From Deinococcus betulae (lineage in GTDB: Bacteria; Deinococcota; Deinococci; Deinococcales; Deinococcaceae): a stretch of 64,000 bases of DNA. This document shows, piece after piece, positions 32,233 through 41,059 of this stretch (positions within the stretch are counted from its first letter, which is position 1; every line of letters begins with the position of its first letter). Below the pieces are notes generated by a model. It saw nothing but the letters and a program-made list of their open reading frames with translations. It was not told the origin of the DNA and searched no databases. A program made the translations under genes and the position numbers. The stretch is from contig NZ_JAIQXU010000006.1 of the NCBI RefSeq assembly GCF_020166395.1, positions 62,001 through 126,000 on the forward strand, in the 5' to 3' direction.

Positions 32233-32604
32233 TCAGGCGGGGCTCAGCCGGGTTTCGGTCACGGGGGTCAGGGCGGCGGCGTCGCGCTCGCCGGTGCGGA
32301 TGCGGTACACCTGCTCCAGCGGCTGAACGAAAATCTTGCCGTCACCGACCTCGCCGGTGCGGGCGCCTTTACAGATGGCCTGGATGGCGGCCTCGACAAA
32401 TGGCTCGCTGACGGCCATGCGAATTTCGACCTTGTCGCGGAACTCGACCATCACGCGGGTGCCCCGGTAATGCTCGATGACCTCCTGTTCGCCGCCGTGT
32501 CCACTGACGCGCGACAGCGTGATGCCGCTGATGCCCGCCTGAAACAGCGCCTCTTTGACCTGCTGGACCCGTTCGGGCCTGATGACCGCCGTGACCATTT
32601 TCAT
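32233..32604 (-). CDS. glnB: PII nitrogen regulatory protein with atypical T-loop
   Basis: 123-residue trimeric signal protein that senses ATP/ADP and 2-oxoglutarate and gates AmtB. ATG 32604 gives MKMVTAVIRP, so numbering matches E. coli GlnB. The B-loop TGEVGDGKIFV and C-loop RIRTGERD are intact. In the T-loop, Gln39 is Glu and Tyr51 is Val (HYRGTRVMVEF), so uridylylation at Tyr51 is impossible and the Mg/2-oxoglutarate ligand is changed. The SD is AAGGAGACGCC. A consensus promoter sits 54 bp upstream. Confidence 0.95.
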   Translation of the reverse strand: MKMVTAVIRPERVQQVKEALFQAGISGITLSRVSGHGGEQEVIEHYRGTRVMVEFRDKVEIRMAVSEPFVEAAIQAICKGARTGEVGDGKIFVQPLEQVYRIRTGERDAAALTPVTETRLSPA

Positions 32605-32657
32605 GGCGTCTCCTTTTTCGCACTCAATTTGCAGCGCTCGCATCCCTGCATACCGCG

Positions 32658-32686
32658 AGTGTACGGATAGCCATGCAAAGTGTCAA
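32658..32686 (-). promoter_or_regulatory. Promoter of glnB-amtB
   Basis: On the minus strand: TTGACA (plus 32681-32686), 17 bp, TACACT (plus 32658-32663). The match to sigma-70 consensus is near perfect with ideal spacing, inside an AT-rich stretch unusual for this window. The predicted leader is about 45 nt. Confidence 0.85.
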
Positions 32687-32800
32687 AATTATTTTATCTA
32701 TTTGACTAGATTTTTGGGAACATTTTGCAATTTGAGCAGCAGTTACCGCTTCAGGTCAGAGCCGACCGTGCGCCAGACCTCCCCTTTTCCAAACAAGCTG

Positions 32801-32826
32801 AAAAAAGGAGGCCTGCTGGGGCCTCC
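32801..32826 (-). terminator. Terminator of the DUF4126 gene
   Basis: GGAGGCC (32807-32813) / GGCCTCC (32820-32826), which on the minus strand is followed by a run of T (plus AAAAAA 32801-32806). It starts 17 bp after the stop of the DUF4126 gene. Confidence 0.85.
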
Positions 32827-32842
32827 TCTTTCACTTGGGGGT

Positions 32843-33403
32843 TCAGATCGGTCGCGGGCGCCTGCGCATTCGGGTCCAGAAGCGGTAGGCCACGACCACC
32901 AACGCCACGAGCAAGATGACGGCCAGCAGCGGCACGAAGACGGCCAGCACGCTCAGCAGCAGACTGGTGCCGTCCTCCAGGCCACTGACCACCGGGTTGG
33001 CCAGGCCGCCCGTCGTGGCGGTGGCGACTGGACGCGCCGCTGTGCGCGTGGCATGAACGCCGCCCGCCACCAGCAGTCCCAGCGCCATGCTGAGCGCCGG
33101 GGGCACATCGGCCACGCCGGTCTGGGCGGCAAACAGGACAGCGCCCGCCGCCGTGTTCACCACGCCGCCCAGCAGATGCAGCGCGTGGTCCACCCCCGGA
33201 ATCTTGTCGCCCACGAAGTCCAGGGCGCCAATCACCGCCACCCCCAGCAGCACCCAGGTGTTGCCCAGCAGGTCAAAGGGAGCCGCCAGGTCCATGACCC
33301 CAAACCGGGAGAGCAGCCCCACCAGCAGCAGCGGAATATAGGCGTTCAGGCCCGCCGCACCCGACAGGCCCAGCGAGGACAGCAGCCCAGAGAGGAGTTC
33401 CAT
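32843..33403 (-). CDS. DUF4126-family membrane protein
   Basis: 186 residues with about five hydrophobic segments. Typical traits are SGLLSSLGLSGAAGLNAYIPLLLVGLLSR at the N-terminus, the polar IPGVDHALHLLGGVVNTAAGA and a basic tail WTRMRRRPRPI. Integral membrane protein of unknown function. ATG 33403 is preceded by GCAGGT. Confidence 0.85.
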   Translation of the reverse strand: MELLSGLLSSLGLSGAAGLNAYIPLLLVGLLSRFGVMDLAAPFDLLGNTWVLLGVAVIGALDFVGDKIPGVDHALHLLGGVVNTAAGAVLFAAQTGVADVPPALSMALGLLVAGGVHATRTAARPVATATTGGLANPVVSGLEDGTSLLLSVLAVFVPLLAVILLVALVVVAYRFWTRMRRRPRPI

Positions 33404-33477
33404 ACCTGCTCTATTACGCGCCCGCGCTCCTCCCCGTTGCCCCCACAGGCCTGAAGCGAATCTTGACGCTTGGCCTC

Positions 33478-34590
33478 CTAGCCCAGGTACGCCAGCAGCA
33501 GCGCGCGCCCAGCAGCGAGGTCGTCGGTGTGGACGGCCTCGACCACCGTGTGGATATAGCGCGTGGGGAGGCTGAGGGTCAGGGTAGGCACGCCGCCTCT
33601 GCTGCGCTGAATGGCCGCGCCGTCGGTGCCGCCCAGCGCCAGCACTTCAAGCTGAGCGGGAATGCCCTGGGCCTGCGCCAGATCCCAGAACTCATCAACC
33701 AATTTCCGGTGGGAAATCATGGTGGAGTCAAACACCTTGATGCCGATGCCTTCGCCCAGCCGGGTCACCGCCTCGTCGGGGGCCACGCCAGGGGTGTCCA
33801 CCGCCAGGGTGACGTCCAGGCCAATGCCCACCGTGGGCTGCACGCCATACGCCGCCGTGATGGCGCCGCGCAGGCCCACCTCTTCCTGGGTGCTGAACAC
33901 CGCGATCACCTCGTGCCGGGGAGGGGCGCCTTTCAGGGCGCGCAGGGTTTCGAGCAGCAGAAAGACGCTGGCGCGGTCGTCCATCGCCTTGCCGCAGACC
34001 AGGCGCCCCACGCGGCGGGCGGTCTGGTCGAGGGTCACCATGTCGCCCACCCGCACCTGGGCGCGGACCTCATCGGCGCTGAGGCCGAGGTCAATGAAGA
34101 ACTCCTTGACCTCGGGAATCTTTTTGCGTTCCTCAGGGCTGGCGATATGCACCGGCTTGCCGCCCGGCGTCAGCAGGCCGGGCAGCGCGCCGCCCCGCGC
34201 ATGGACGGTGACGTTCCGGGCAAAGAGGTTACGGGTGTCAAAGCCGCCCAGGGCCTGCACGCGCAAGAAGCCCTGATCGTCAATAAACCGCACCAGAAAC
34301 CCGATCTCGTCCATGTGGGCCGAGACCATGACGCGCTCGGGCACCTGGCCTTCTGCGGCGGGCCGGGCGGCGCGGCGGGCGATGACGTTGCCCAGGGCGT
34401 CGACCCGCACCTCGTCGGCCAGGCCGTCCAGTTCGCGCAGCACAAAGTCGCGCACCGCGTCCTCCTGACCGGGAACGCCGGGCAAGTCAGACAGCGTCAT
34501 CAGCACGTCCAGGCGCAGTTCAGGCAGAGGCTGGGCCGGGGTCTGTTCCGGCTGGGCGGTCTTGTTCGCCTTCTTTTTCGGTTGTGGCAC
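33478..34590 (-). CDS. M42-family metallo-aminopeptidase
   Basis: 370 residues. A di-metal peptidase of the glutamyl-aminopeptidase/TET type: [15 protein letters not shown] (metal His and Asp), [13 protein letters not shown] (bridging Asp), [12 protein letters not shown] (catalytic Glu pair) and [10 protein letters not shown]. These enzymes form large tetrahedral dodecamers that trim peptides. GTG 34590 gives a Lys/Pro/Gln-rich 25-residue lead-in and overlaps pth by 71 bp. Internal starts at 34506 or 34500 would avoid the overlap but cut into the first helix. Confidence 0.9.
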   Translation of the reverse strand: MPQPKKKANKTAQPEQTPAQPLPELRLDVLMTLSDLPGVPGQEDAVRDFVLRELDGLADEVRVDALGNVIARRAARPAAEGQVPERVMVSAHMDEIGFLVRFIDDQGFLRVQALGGFDTRNLFARNVTVHARGGALPGLLTPGGKPVHIASPEERKKIPEVKEFFIDLGLSADEVRAQVRVGDMVTLDQTARRVGRLVCGKAMDDRASVFLLLETLRALKGAPPRHEVIAVFSTQEEVGLRGAITAAYGVQPTVGIGLDVTLAVDTPGVAPDEAVTRLGEGIGIKVFDSTMISHRKLVDEFWDLAQAQGIPAQLEVLALGGTDGAAIQRSRGGVPTLTLSLPTRYIHTVVEAVHTDDLAAGRALLLAYLG

Positions 34591-35215
34591 GGGGCTCAGT
34601 ATGCGCCGGGCTGGGCGCAGGCGCGGGAGGTTTCGGGCGCAGGTCGGTGCTGTTGTAAGCCTGCTGGGCCTCGGCCAGTCCAGATGCAGCCCAGGTTTCG
34701 GCGGCGTTGGCCCCCAGGCGCACCAGCTCTGCCAGGGGGGCGGCTTCGTCCTCTCGCCACTTGCTCAGCACCCAGTCGCTGACAGCCCAGCCGGCAGGCG
34801 GGCGCGAAATCCCGATTTTCAGCCGGGCAAAGTCCTCGTGGCCCAGCAGCCGGATGATGTCGCGCAGGCCGTTTTGCCCCCCGTGCCGCCCGCCCAGCCG
34901 CACCTTCAGGAGCCCAAAGGGGCTGTCGAGGTCGTCTTGCAGCACCAGCAGGTCGGGGCCCTCCAGTTTGTAAAACGACATCAGCGGCACCACGGCCTTC
35001 CCCGCCGCGTTCATAAAGGTCTGCGGCTTGACCAGCAGCACCTTGACGCCGGGCGCTGGCCCCAGGCGAAGCTCGGCGACCTCGGCGTCCTTGCCTTCTT
35101 TGCGCCAGGCGGTTCCGGTGCGGCGGACCAGTTCGTCAGCCACCAGCCAGCCCACGTTGTGCCGGGTCTGGGCGTACCCGCTGCCCGGATTGCCCAGCGC
35201 GGCCATCAGCTTCAA
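34520..35215 (-). CDS. pth: Peptidyl-tRNA hydrolase with extended C-terminus
   Basis: Recycles peptidyl-tRNA that drops off ribosomes. 231 residues: [23 protein letters not shown] (catalytic His), [43 protein letters not shown]. The core ends near 190; about 40 Pro/Thr/Glu/Ala-rich residues follow and overlap the M42 gene. The start is taken as TTG 35215 ([11 protein letters not shown]), which lies one base after the TAA of the upstream gene; ATG 35206 is an alternative. Confidence 0.93.
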   Translation of the reverse strand: MKLMAALGNPGSGYAQTRHNVGWLVADELVRRTGTAWRKEGKDAEVAELRLGPAPGVKVLLVKPQTFMNAAGKAVVPLMSFYKLEGPDLLVLQDDLDSPFGLLKVRLGGRHGGQNGLRDIIRLLGHEDFARLKIGISRPPAGWAVSDWVLSKWREDEAAPLAELVRLGANAAETWAASGLAEAQQAYNSTDLRPKPPAPAPSPAHTEPRATTEKEGEQDRPAGTDPGPASA

Positions 35216-35216
35216 G

Positions 35217-35621
35217 TTAAGCCTCCAGGCCGCTGAGCAGTTCCCGCCACTTCGCCTCGGTTTCGCGCACGCGGGCGTCGCCTTTGGCGCGGCCATAACC
35301 GGCGCGGAACTCGGCAAAGCGGGTGTCGGTGTCGGCAAACAGCAGGCCCAGCGCCTGACGCACGTCACTGAGGTTGCGCTCGGTCAGCGGCGTGTCCTTG
35401 GCGTCCAGCACCTCGTCCAGCGTGGCCATCAGGCCCGACAGGGGGCGCAGCCACTGAAACTGTGGGTGGTTCATCACCAGCGAATACAGCTCGAAGGGAC
35501 CGCCCACAGGGCCGTGCATGAATTCGTATTCCCCTTTGGCAAAGTCCAGCAGCGCCGAGTGAAAGTGCCGCAGCGCCGGAGCCAGGGCCGTCAGTTTTGT
35601 GCGGAGAGTAGCGTCGGTCAT
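35217..35621 (-). CDS. Hypothetical helical protein upstream of pth
   Basis: 134 residues, mostly helical, not recognised. Notable segments are [21 protein letters not shown] and [20 protein letters not shown]. No signal peptide or cofactor motif. A leaderless-type -10 box TACCCT (plus 35628-35633) lies 6 nt before ATG. It is followed by pth one base later, so the pair is co-transcribed. Confidence 0.75.
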   Translation of the reverse strand: MTDATLRTKLTALAPALRHFHSALLDFAKGEYEFMHGPVGGPFELYSLVMNHPQFQWLRPLSGLMATLDEVLDAKDTPLTERNLSDVRQALGLLFADTDTRFAEFRAGYGRAKGDARVRETEAKWRELLSGLEA

Positions 35622-35722
35622 GGGGCCAGGGTAGCAAGGCGGGCGATTTCGGTTGAGCCACTCGGAAGAACCGGTTCAGTTCCCAGGTGGAAAGGCCCCT
35701 GCGCCTCCCCCACTGGCCGCCT

Positions 35723-36217
35723 CTACCAGCCCCATGTTCCCGGCTCCCCTTTGAACGGCCCCACCACGTCCGGCGTGATCCAGCCGCCGTAAAAGCCGCC
35801 CGGCTGCGGCAAGGCAGGCACGCCATCCACCCGGCATTCGTCCATGCGCCCGGCATACACCGCCACGGCGCCGGCCAGCGCGGCAAAAACGAGCGTAGGC
35901 CGCTCGTAACTCCAGCCCGCCGCAACCTCGGTGCGGCTCCCGGCGCTCAGCGTCCAGTACGAGGCTTCGCCCTTCCACTCGCAGACGCTGCGGCCCGGCG
36001 CGGGTGACAGCAGGCCGGCCACAAAGGCCGCGCGGGGCAGGTAGTAGGTGGGCGGATGGCTGGTTTCCAGCACGCGAAAGCCGGCGGTGGTGTCGGCCAC
36101 CAGCACGCCGCCCAGCCAGACCTGCAAGCGGCGGGGCGTGCTTTCCAGACGGGGCGGGCGCGGGTAGGCCCAGACACTTTCCTGGCCTGGGCCAGGCGGG
36201 ATGGGGCGAGGCGGCAT
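35723..36217 (-). CDS. DUF427-family protein
   Basis: 164 residues of a small beta-rich fold typical of DUF427: RRLQVWLGGVLVADTTAGFRVLETSHPPTYYLPRAAF, then CEWKGEASYWTL and WSYERPTLVFAALAGAVAVYAGRMDECRVDG. Function unknown. Single gene, with 101 bp to the next gene downstream. Confidence 0.88.
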   Translation of the reverse strand: MPPRPIPPGPGQESVWAYPRPPRLESTPRRLQVWLGGVLVADTTAGFRVLETSHPPTYYLPRAAFVAGLLSPAPGRSVCEWKGEASYWTLSAGSRTEVAAGWSYERPTLVFAALAGAVAVYAGRMDECRVDGVPALPQPGGFYGGWITPDVVGPFKGEPGTWGW

Positions 36218-36325
36218 ACGGGGAGAGTGGCGCGAAGTAGGGAGGAATGCCGTCAGAGAGCTTACGAAGAGGGCGTGGCGGCGAAGGCAGTGGCGGCTGT
36301 CTCCCGTGCCCAGCCGGCCCTGAGG

Positions 36326-36505
36326 TCAGTCGGTGCGGGCTTTCAGGCCCTCATGCGCTCGCTGCTGGCCCTCAAAAAACAGGGCGCCCGTGAGGGGCTC
36401 AACCGACCGCCCCTTTCGGTCCAGCTCGGAACGCACCCTGGAAAACTGCACCAGCAACCAGATGGGCATGCCGATCAGGACAGCTAGAATCAGGACAGTG
36501 GACAT
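36326..36505 (-). CDS. 59-residue single-pass membrane protein
   Basis: Short gene: ATG 36505-36503, stop TGA (plus 36326-36328). Residues 3-20 form a hydrophobic helix (TVLILAVLIGMPIWLLVQ), followed by a charged tail (SRVRSELDRKGRS, GQQRAHEGLKARTD). A -10 box TAATCT (plus 36511-36516) ends 5 nt before ATG, the leaderless layout used by many neighbours, which supports a real gene. Function unknown. Confidence 0.65.
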   Translation of the reverse strand: MSTVLILAVLIGMPIWLLVQFSRVRSELDRKGRSVEPLTGALFFEGQQRAHEGLKARTD

Positions 36506-36585
36506 GCACTAGATTACCAGGCTGGCTGATGCCCCGCCCCCACAGAGGGCCGGCACCACGCGCCTTCTCAAGGCTGTCGCAATTG

Positions 36586-36652
36586 ATGCAGGCTGCTGTT
36601 GTCTCGGCTCAGCGCCTGAACGCTTGGCTGTGACGAGACCGTTGGCCTGCAT
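36586..36652. ncRNA. Candidate structured element, nested hairpin
   Basis: Three nested inverted repeats: ATGCAGGC (36586-36593) / GCCTGCAT (36645-36652), GTCTCG (36601-36606) / CGAGAC (36634-36639) and AGCG / CGCT inside. The 67-bp structure lies between divergent genes, about 70 bp before the -10 of the oxidase gene. It could be a small RNA, leader or repeat element; only the pairing is seen. Confidence 0.35.
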
Positions 36653-36731
36653 GAAATACAGGGGGCGCTGACCCACCAACCCTGCCGGGGAAAACCACGG
36701 CGAAACCCAGAGTCCCGCGCTACGCTGCCCC

Positions 36732-37832
36732 ATGCCTCTGCCCGACGCGCCGCTGACCCTGGACACCGCCATCAATCTGGCCGACATCGAAGCGTTGGGC
36801 CGCGCCCAGCTGGACCGCAACGCGCTGGAATACTACGAGAGCGGCGCCAACGACGCACTGACCCTGCGCGAGAACCGCGCCGCCTACCACCGGCTGCGGC
36901 TGCGCCCGCGCGTGCTGGTGGACGTGTCTCAGATTGACACCCGCACCGAGGTGCTGGGCCTGCCGCTGCAAAGCCCCATCGGCATTGCGCCCAGCGCCTT
37001 TCACGGCCTGGCGCACCCAGACGCCGAACTGGCCACCGCCCGCGCTGCGGCGGCGGCTGGCAGCGTCATGACCCTCAGCACCTTTTCCAACACGTCCATT
37101 GAAGAGGTGGGCGCGGCGGCGGCCGGACGGCTGTGGTTTCAGCTGTACCTGTGCGCTGACCGCCAGCTCAGCCGCGACGTGATTGCGCGGGCCGAGGCGG
37201 CGGGCGCCCGCGCCCTGGTGTTTACCGTGGACGCTCCCTACCTGGGCCGGCGCGAGGCGAACGAACGTCACCGCTTTGCCCTGCCGCCTCACCTACACGC
37301 GCCCAACGTGGGCACCCGCGAAACGCTGGCACAGGTAGAAACCGACACAGGCTCTCAGCTGGCCAACTATTTTCAGAATCTGGTGGACAAGACCTTTACC
37401 TGGGACGACCTGGCCTGGCTGCGTGCCCAGACCCGCCTGCCGATGGTGCTGAAAGGCATTCTGACGGCCGAGGACGCCGCGCTGGCGGCTGAGCACGGCT
37501 GCCACGTCTGGGTCAGCAACCACGGGGGGCGGCAGCTGGACAGCGCGGTCAGCAGCCTGGAGGCCCTGCCGGAAGTGGTGGACGCCGTGGCGGGCCGCAC
37601 CGAGGTTTACTTGGACGGCGGCGTCACGCGCGGCACCGATGTCCTGAAGGCGGTGGCGCTCGGCGCCCGCGCGGTGTTTCTGGGCCGGGCGGCGCTGTGG
37701 GGCCTGGCGGCCGGCGGCGAGGCCGGGGTGGCCCGCACCCTGGCGCTGCTGCACGACGAATTCCGGCTGGCCCTGGCGCTGTGCGGCAAGCCAACTGTGG
37801 CCGCGCTGGGGCCAGAGGTGGTGCGGAGGTAA
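36732..37832 (+). CDS. FMN-dependent alpha-hydroxy-acid oxidase/dehydrogenase
   Basis: 366 residues, TIM barrel. Substrate/FMN motifs are YYESGANDALTLRENRAAYHRLRLRPRVLVDVS, MTLSTFSNTSIEEV, VFTVDAPYLGRREANER and the active-site VSNHGGRQLDSAVSSLEALPEV (about 260-281, catalytic His). It oxidises L-lactate, glycolate or a similar 2-hydroxy acid; the electron acceptor cannot be read from sequence. A TACGCT box (36721-36726) lies 5 nt before ATG. Confidence 0.92.
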   Translation: MPLPDAPLTLDTAINLADIEALGRAQLDRNALEYYESGANDALTLRENRAAYHRLRLRPRVLVDVSQIDTRTEVLGLPLQSPIGIAPSAFHGLAHPDAELATARAAAAAGSVMTLSTFSNTSIEEVGAAAAGRLWFQLYLCADRQLSRDVIARAEAAGARALVFTVDAPYLGRREANERHRFALPPHLHAPNVGTRETLAQVETDTGSQLANYFQNLVDKTFTWDDLAWLRAQTRLPMVLKGILTAEDAALAAEHGCHVWVSNHGGRQLDSAVSSLEALPEVVDAVAGRTEVYLDGGVTRGTDVLKAVALGARAVFLGRAALWGLAAGGEAGVARTLALLHDEFRLALALCGKPTVAALGPEVVRR

Positions 37833-37938
37833 GTGGGCAGTGGGGAGTGGATGAACCGGCGTGCCATCTGGGGGGCCTACCGCCCGGACTGCATCCGAGG
37901 AGCAGGCGAACCCTCTCCCCGCAAAGCGCCGCAAGACC

Positions 37939-37970
37939 GGGCACCTCACGCTGCGTGGCGCGAGGTGCCC
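37939..37970 (+). terminator. Probable terminator after the hydroxy-acid oxidase
   Basis: GGGCACCTC (37939-37947) / GAGGTGCCC (37962-37970) with a 14-nt loop, about 106 bp after the stop. The gap (37833-38030) also holds GTGGG-rich and CCACTGACCACT-like low-complexity stretches that are inverted copies of each other (near 37830-37850 and 38005-38030). Confidence 0.5.
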
Positions 37971-38030
37971 CTTCTCACAGCGACTGTGTGGCAAGCTTTT
38001 TTCCACTGACCACTTCCCACTCACCACTCT

Positions 38031-40148
38031 CTATAGCTCTGTATTCATCGATTGCACCAGGGCATTCAGGGCTTCAGGCGGCGCGGGGCGGCCCGTCAGG
38101 TACCCCTGCACCACCTCGCAGCCCAGGTCACGCAGGGCGGCCAGCTGCGCCCCAGTTTCCACGCCCTCGACCACCACGCGCAGCTGGAGGCCGCGTGCCA
38201 GGGCCAGCAGCGCGCCGACGACCCGCTGGTCCAGCGCCGAATCGGCCACGCCGGTAATCAGCGAGCGGTCCAGTTTCAGTTCGTCCACAGGCAGGTGCAG
38301 CAGCGTGGACACCGAGGACTGCCCCATCCCGAAGTCGTCCAGCGACAGGTGAACCCCCAGCGCCCGCAACTGCGAGAGGCGCCGCGCCGCCAGATGCAGG
38401 TCGCGCACCGCCAGGCGCTCGGTAAGTTCCAGTTTCAGGGCGGGTCCGCTCAGGCCGTGCCGGCGCAGCGTGGCGTACACGCCAGCAATAAAGTCGTCCT
38501 GCGAGACTTCCAGCGGCGAGACATTGACCGCCACCGGCACCCGCAGGCCCCAGGCCGCCGCCTGACGGCAGGCCTCGTTCAGCACCCAGGCGCCCAGCGG
38601 CTGAATCAGGCCCGAGTCCTCGGCCACCGGAATAAACCGCGCGGGCGACACGGCGCCCAGGAACTGGTCGGTCCAGCGCACCAGCGCCTCTAACCCCACC
38701 AGCTGACCGGTGCGGGCGTCCACCTGCGGCTGGTAGTGCAGGTGCAGCCCGCCGGTCTGCGGCGCGTCCAGCGCGCGGCGCAGGTGGCCCTCAATGCTCA
38801 GCTGGGTGTGGGCGGCCACGTCCAGGGTGGGCGCAAAGAAACGGACAGCATTTTTGCCCTCGCGCTTGGCCTGGTACATGGCCAGGTCTGCCTGCCGCAG
38901 CAGGTCGGCGGGCTGGGCGCTGTCGGGCGGATGCAGCGCGATGCCCACCGAACTGCGGACGGTCACGGCCGAGCCGCCCAGCGTCACCGCCGGTTCCAGC
39001 GCCGCCTGAAGCCGCGCCGCCACACGGGCGGCGTCGGCTGGCCCGCCCAAGTCGGGAATGACCGCCACAAACTCGTCGCCGCCCAGCCGGGCCACCGTGT
39101 CGGCGGGGCGCACTGCACCCTGAAGGCGGCGGGCCACCTCGCGCAGCAGGTCGTCGCCGGCGTCATGGCCCAGGGTGTCGTTGATGCGCTTGAAACCGTC
39201 GAGATCAATAAACAGCGCGGCCACCGCCCGCCCGCTGCGGCCCACGCGGCGCAGTTCCAAGTGCAGACGGTCCAGCAGCAGCGTGCGGTTGGGCAGGCCG
39301 GTCAGGGCGTCGTGCTGCGCGGCGTGGGCCATCTGGGCGGCCAGGGCTTCAAGCTGCGCGTGCGCCCGGCGCCGCTCGGAGATGTCGCGGTCCTGTCCCA
39401 GCACATGTTCGCGCCCGCCGACCATGACGAGGCTGCTGGCGGTCTCGATGGGAAAGACGTGGCCGTCTTTGTGGCGGTGTTCGCCCTCACCCTGCACGGG
39501 ATGCTCGGCCCGAATCCAGGCCAGCAGGCGCTCGCCCTCGTCGCGCATCAGGGGCGTGGGGTGCAGCAGGTCAATGGACTGCCCCACCAGTTCGCCGCAG
39601 GTGTAGCCGTTCATGGCGCCAAACGCCGCGTTGCAGTCCACGATGCGCCAGGGCACCTGGGGGTCGTGGGGGTCCAGCAGCACCAGGCCGTCGGCCGACT
39701 GGTCAAACACCGCCCGGAACCGCGCCTCGGTTTCCTGCCGCGCCTGCTCGGCGGCCCGCTCGGCCGTGATGTCCATGCCGGTGGCCACCACCAGTGAGAC
39801 CTGGCCGGCCGCGTCCAGCAGCGCCGTATTGGACCACAGGATGTACCGCCGCTGACCACCCGCCGCCCGCCAGTGGTTCTCGTAGCGGCCAGGAAAGTCG
39901 CCAGCCGTCAGGGCCGCGAACACAGTCATGACGCCAGGCACCTCTTCGGGGTCCAGCACAAAGGGCCACAGCACCTGACCGCGCACGGCGTCCTCGGTCA
40001 GCCCCGTTAACCGCTGACAGGCCGGATTGAAGCGCACCACCCGCCCCTGCGGGTCCAGCACCACGACCAGCGTGTCGGTGACGCCCAGCACCGCCTCGGC
40101 CAGCCCCCCGCCGCCAGAGAGAAGTTGTTCCGCGTTGGGCGGCTGCAT
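38031..40148 (-). CDS. PAS-PAS-GGDEF-EAL cyclic-di-GMP protein
   Basis: 705 residues: PAS (about 15-130), PAS/PAC (about 145-265), GGDEF domain with intact LGGDEFVAVI near 352-361, and EAL domain with EALVRW near 485, LELTERL, LDDFGMGQSS, VVEGVET and QGYLTGRP. All main EAL ligands are present, so both synthesis and breakdown of c-di-GMP are possible. There is no TM segment, so it is a cytosolic sensor; no haem or flavin ligand could be named. A TAAGCT box (plus 40157-40162) lies 8 nt before ATG. Confidence 0.95.
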   Translation of the reverse strand: MQPPNAEQLLSGGGGLAEAVLGVTDTLVVVLDPQGRVVRFNPACQRLTGLTEDAVRGQVLWPFVLDPEEVPGVMTVFAALTAGDFPGRYENHWRAAGGQRRYILWSNTALLDAAGQVSLVVATGMDITAERAAEQARQETEARFRAVFDQSADGLVLLDPHDPQVPWRIVDCNAAFGAMNGYTCGELVGQSIDLLHPTPLMRDEGERLLAWIRAEHPVQGEGEHRHKDGHVFPIETASSLVMVGGREHVLGQDRDISERRRAHAQLEALAAQMAHAAQHDALTGLPNRTLLLDRLHLELRRVGRSGRAVAALFIDLDGFKRINDTLGHDAGDDLLREVARRLQGAVRPADTVARLGGDEFVAVIPDLGGPADAARVAARLQAALEPAVTLGGSAVTVRSSVGIALHPPDSAQPADLLRQADLAMYQAKREGKNAVRFFAPTLDVAAHTQLSIEGHLRRALDAPQTGGLHLHYQPQVDARTGQLVGLEALVRWTDQFLGAVSPARFIPVAEDSGLIQPLGAWVLNEACRQAAAWGLRVPVAVNVSPLEVSQDDFIAGVYATLRRHGLSGPALKLELTERLAVRDLHLAARRLSQLRALGVHLSLDDFGMGQSSVSTLLHLPVDELKLDRSLITGVADSALDQRVVGALLALARGLQLRVVVEGVETGAQLAALRDLGCEVVQGYLTGRPAPPEALNALVQSMNTEL

Positions 40149-40247
40149 ACCCGAGCAGCTTAACTGGTTTGCCGCGTTCCCCGATATTCCGCCTGTGCGG
40201 CCCTCCGCCCTCAGTGGACGCAGGCCAACAGGGTTACTGTCCCCTGG

Positions 40248-40670
40248 TCAGCGGCGCTCTTTGGGCCAGGCCCCTGTACTCCAGAGCGCCCACAGCACCA
40301 GGACCGGCTGAAACGGCAGCCGGGCGGCGCGCTTGGTGTCCGTGTCCATCCCCAGGGCGCTGCGGTGATGCACAAACTGGGAGATATTGCCGGGAAACAC
40401 CGCCACAAAAAAGGCCGCCAGACCCCAGCCCAGTGCGCGCCGAGTCGGCGGGGCCAGCGGCGCCAGCAGCGCGGCCCCCAGCGCGATTTCCACCACGCCC
40501 GACGCCAGGACGGTGGTGTCCTTGGTTACCGGCAGGCCGTCCGGCACCTGCGCCTGAAACCCGCGGCGGGCAAAGGTCAGGTGGCCCACACCAGCCAGGA
40601 CCAGAAAGCTGCCCAGCAGCAGGCGGCCAGCGTGGCGGCGACCAGACGAAGCAGGAGGGGTGGGGGTCAT
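40248..40670 (-). CDS. DoxX-like membrane protein
   Basis: 140 residues with four hydrophobic segments (GRLLLGSFLVLAGVGHLTF, TVLASGVVEIALGAALLA, RRALGWGLAAFFVAVFPGN, FQPVLVLWALWSTG). The GHLTF and PGNISQFVHHR motifs are typical of DoxX-like proteins. Probably linked to thiol or redox homeostasis, but unproved. A TACGGT box (plus 40677-40682) ends 6 nt before ATG. Confidence 0.8.
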   Translation of the reverse strand: MTPTPPASSGRRHAGRLLLGSFLVLAGVGHLTFARRGFQAQVPDGLPVTKDTTVLASGVVEIALGAALLAPLAPPTRRALGWGLAAFFVAVFPGNISQFVHHRSALGMDTDTKRAARLPFQPVLVLWALWSTGAWPKERR

Positions 40671-40785
40671 GGGTCTACCGTAGAGGCCGAGGGCGCGGGG
40701 CAGATGTGCGCGGCTTCAGGCGGCGTTGACAGGCGGCTTGACCAAAGTCATGGCGGCGCCGCCGACCCGCGCGGCAGCCTGGGGC

Positions 40786-41019
40786 ATGGCCTACGTGATT
40801 ACCTCCCTGTGTGCAGGCACGCGCGACGGCGCCTGCTTGCAGGTTTGCCCCAAAGACTGCATTCATGACGCGGGCGCGCAGTTCGTCATTGACCCCGAAG
40901 AATGCATTGACTGCGGCGCCTGTGCGGTCGCCTGCCCAGTGGGGGCCATCTTTGACGAGGCCGACCTGCCGGCCGAGCACCGAGCAGCCCCCGACCTGAA
41001 CCGCGCCTTCTTTCGGTAG
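40786..41019 (+). CDS. 7Fe/8Fe-type ferredoxin
   Basis: 77-residue electron carrier. Two cluster motifs are visible: LCAGTRDGACLQVCPKDCI (spacing typical of the 3Fe-4S/4Fe-4S type) and ECIDCGACAVACPVGAI (C-x2-C-x2-C-x3-C-P). ATG 40786 gives the standard MAYVIT start; an in-frame ATG at 40750 would add an Ala-rich lead. It is followed by a Crp/Fnr-family regulator 40 bp downstream. Confidence 0.93.
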   Translation: MAYVITSLCAGTRDGACLQVCPKDCIHDAGAQFVIDPEECIDCGACAVACPVGAIFDEADLPAEHRAAPDLNRAFFR

Positions 41020-41059
41020 GCCCCTGGGCCAGCCTGAAGGGGTGTGCCAGCATAGGTGG

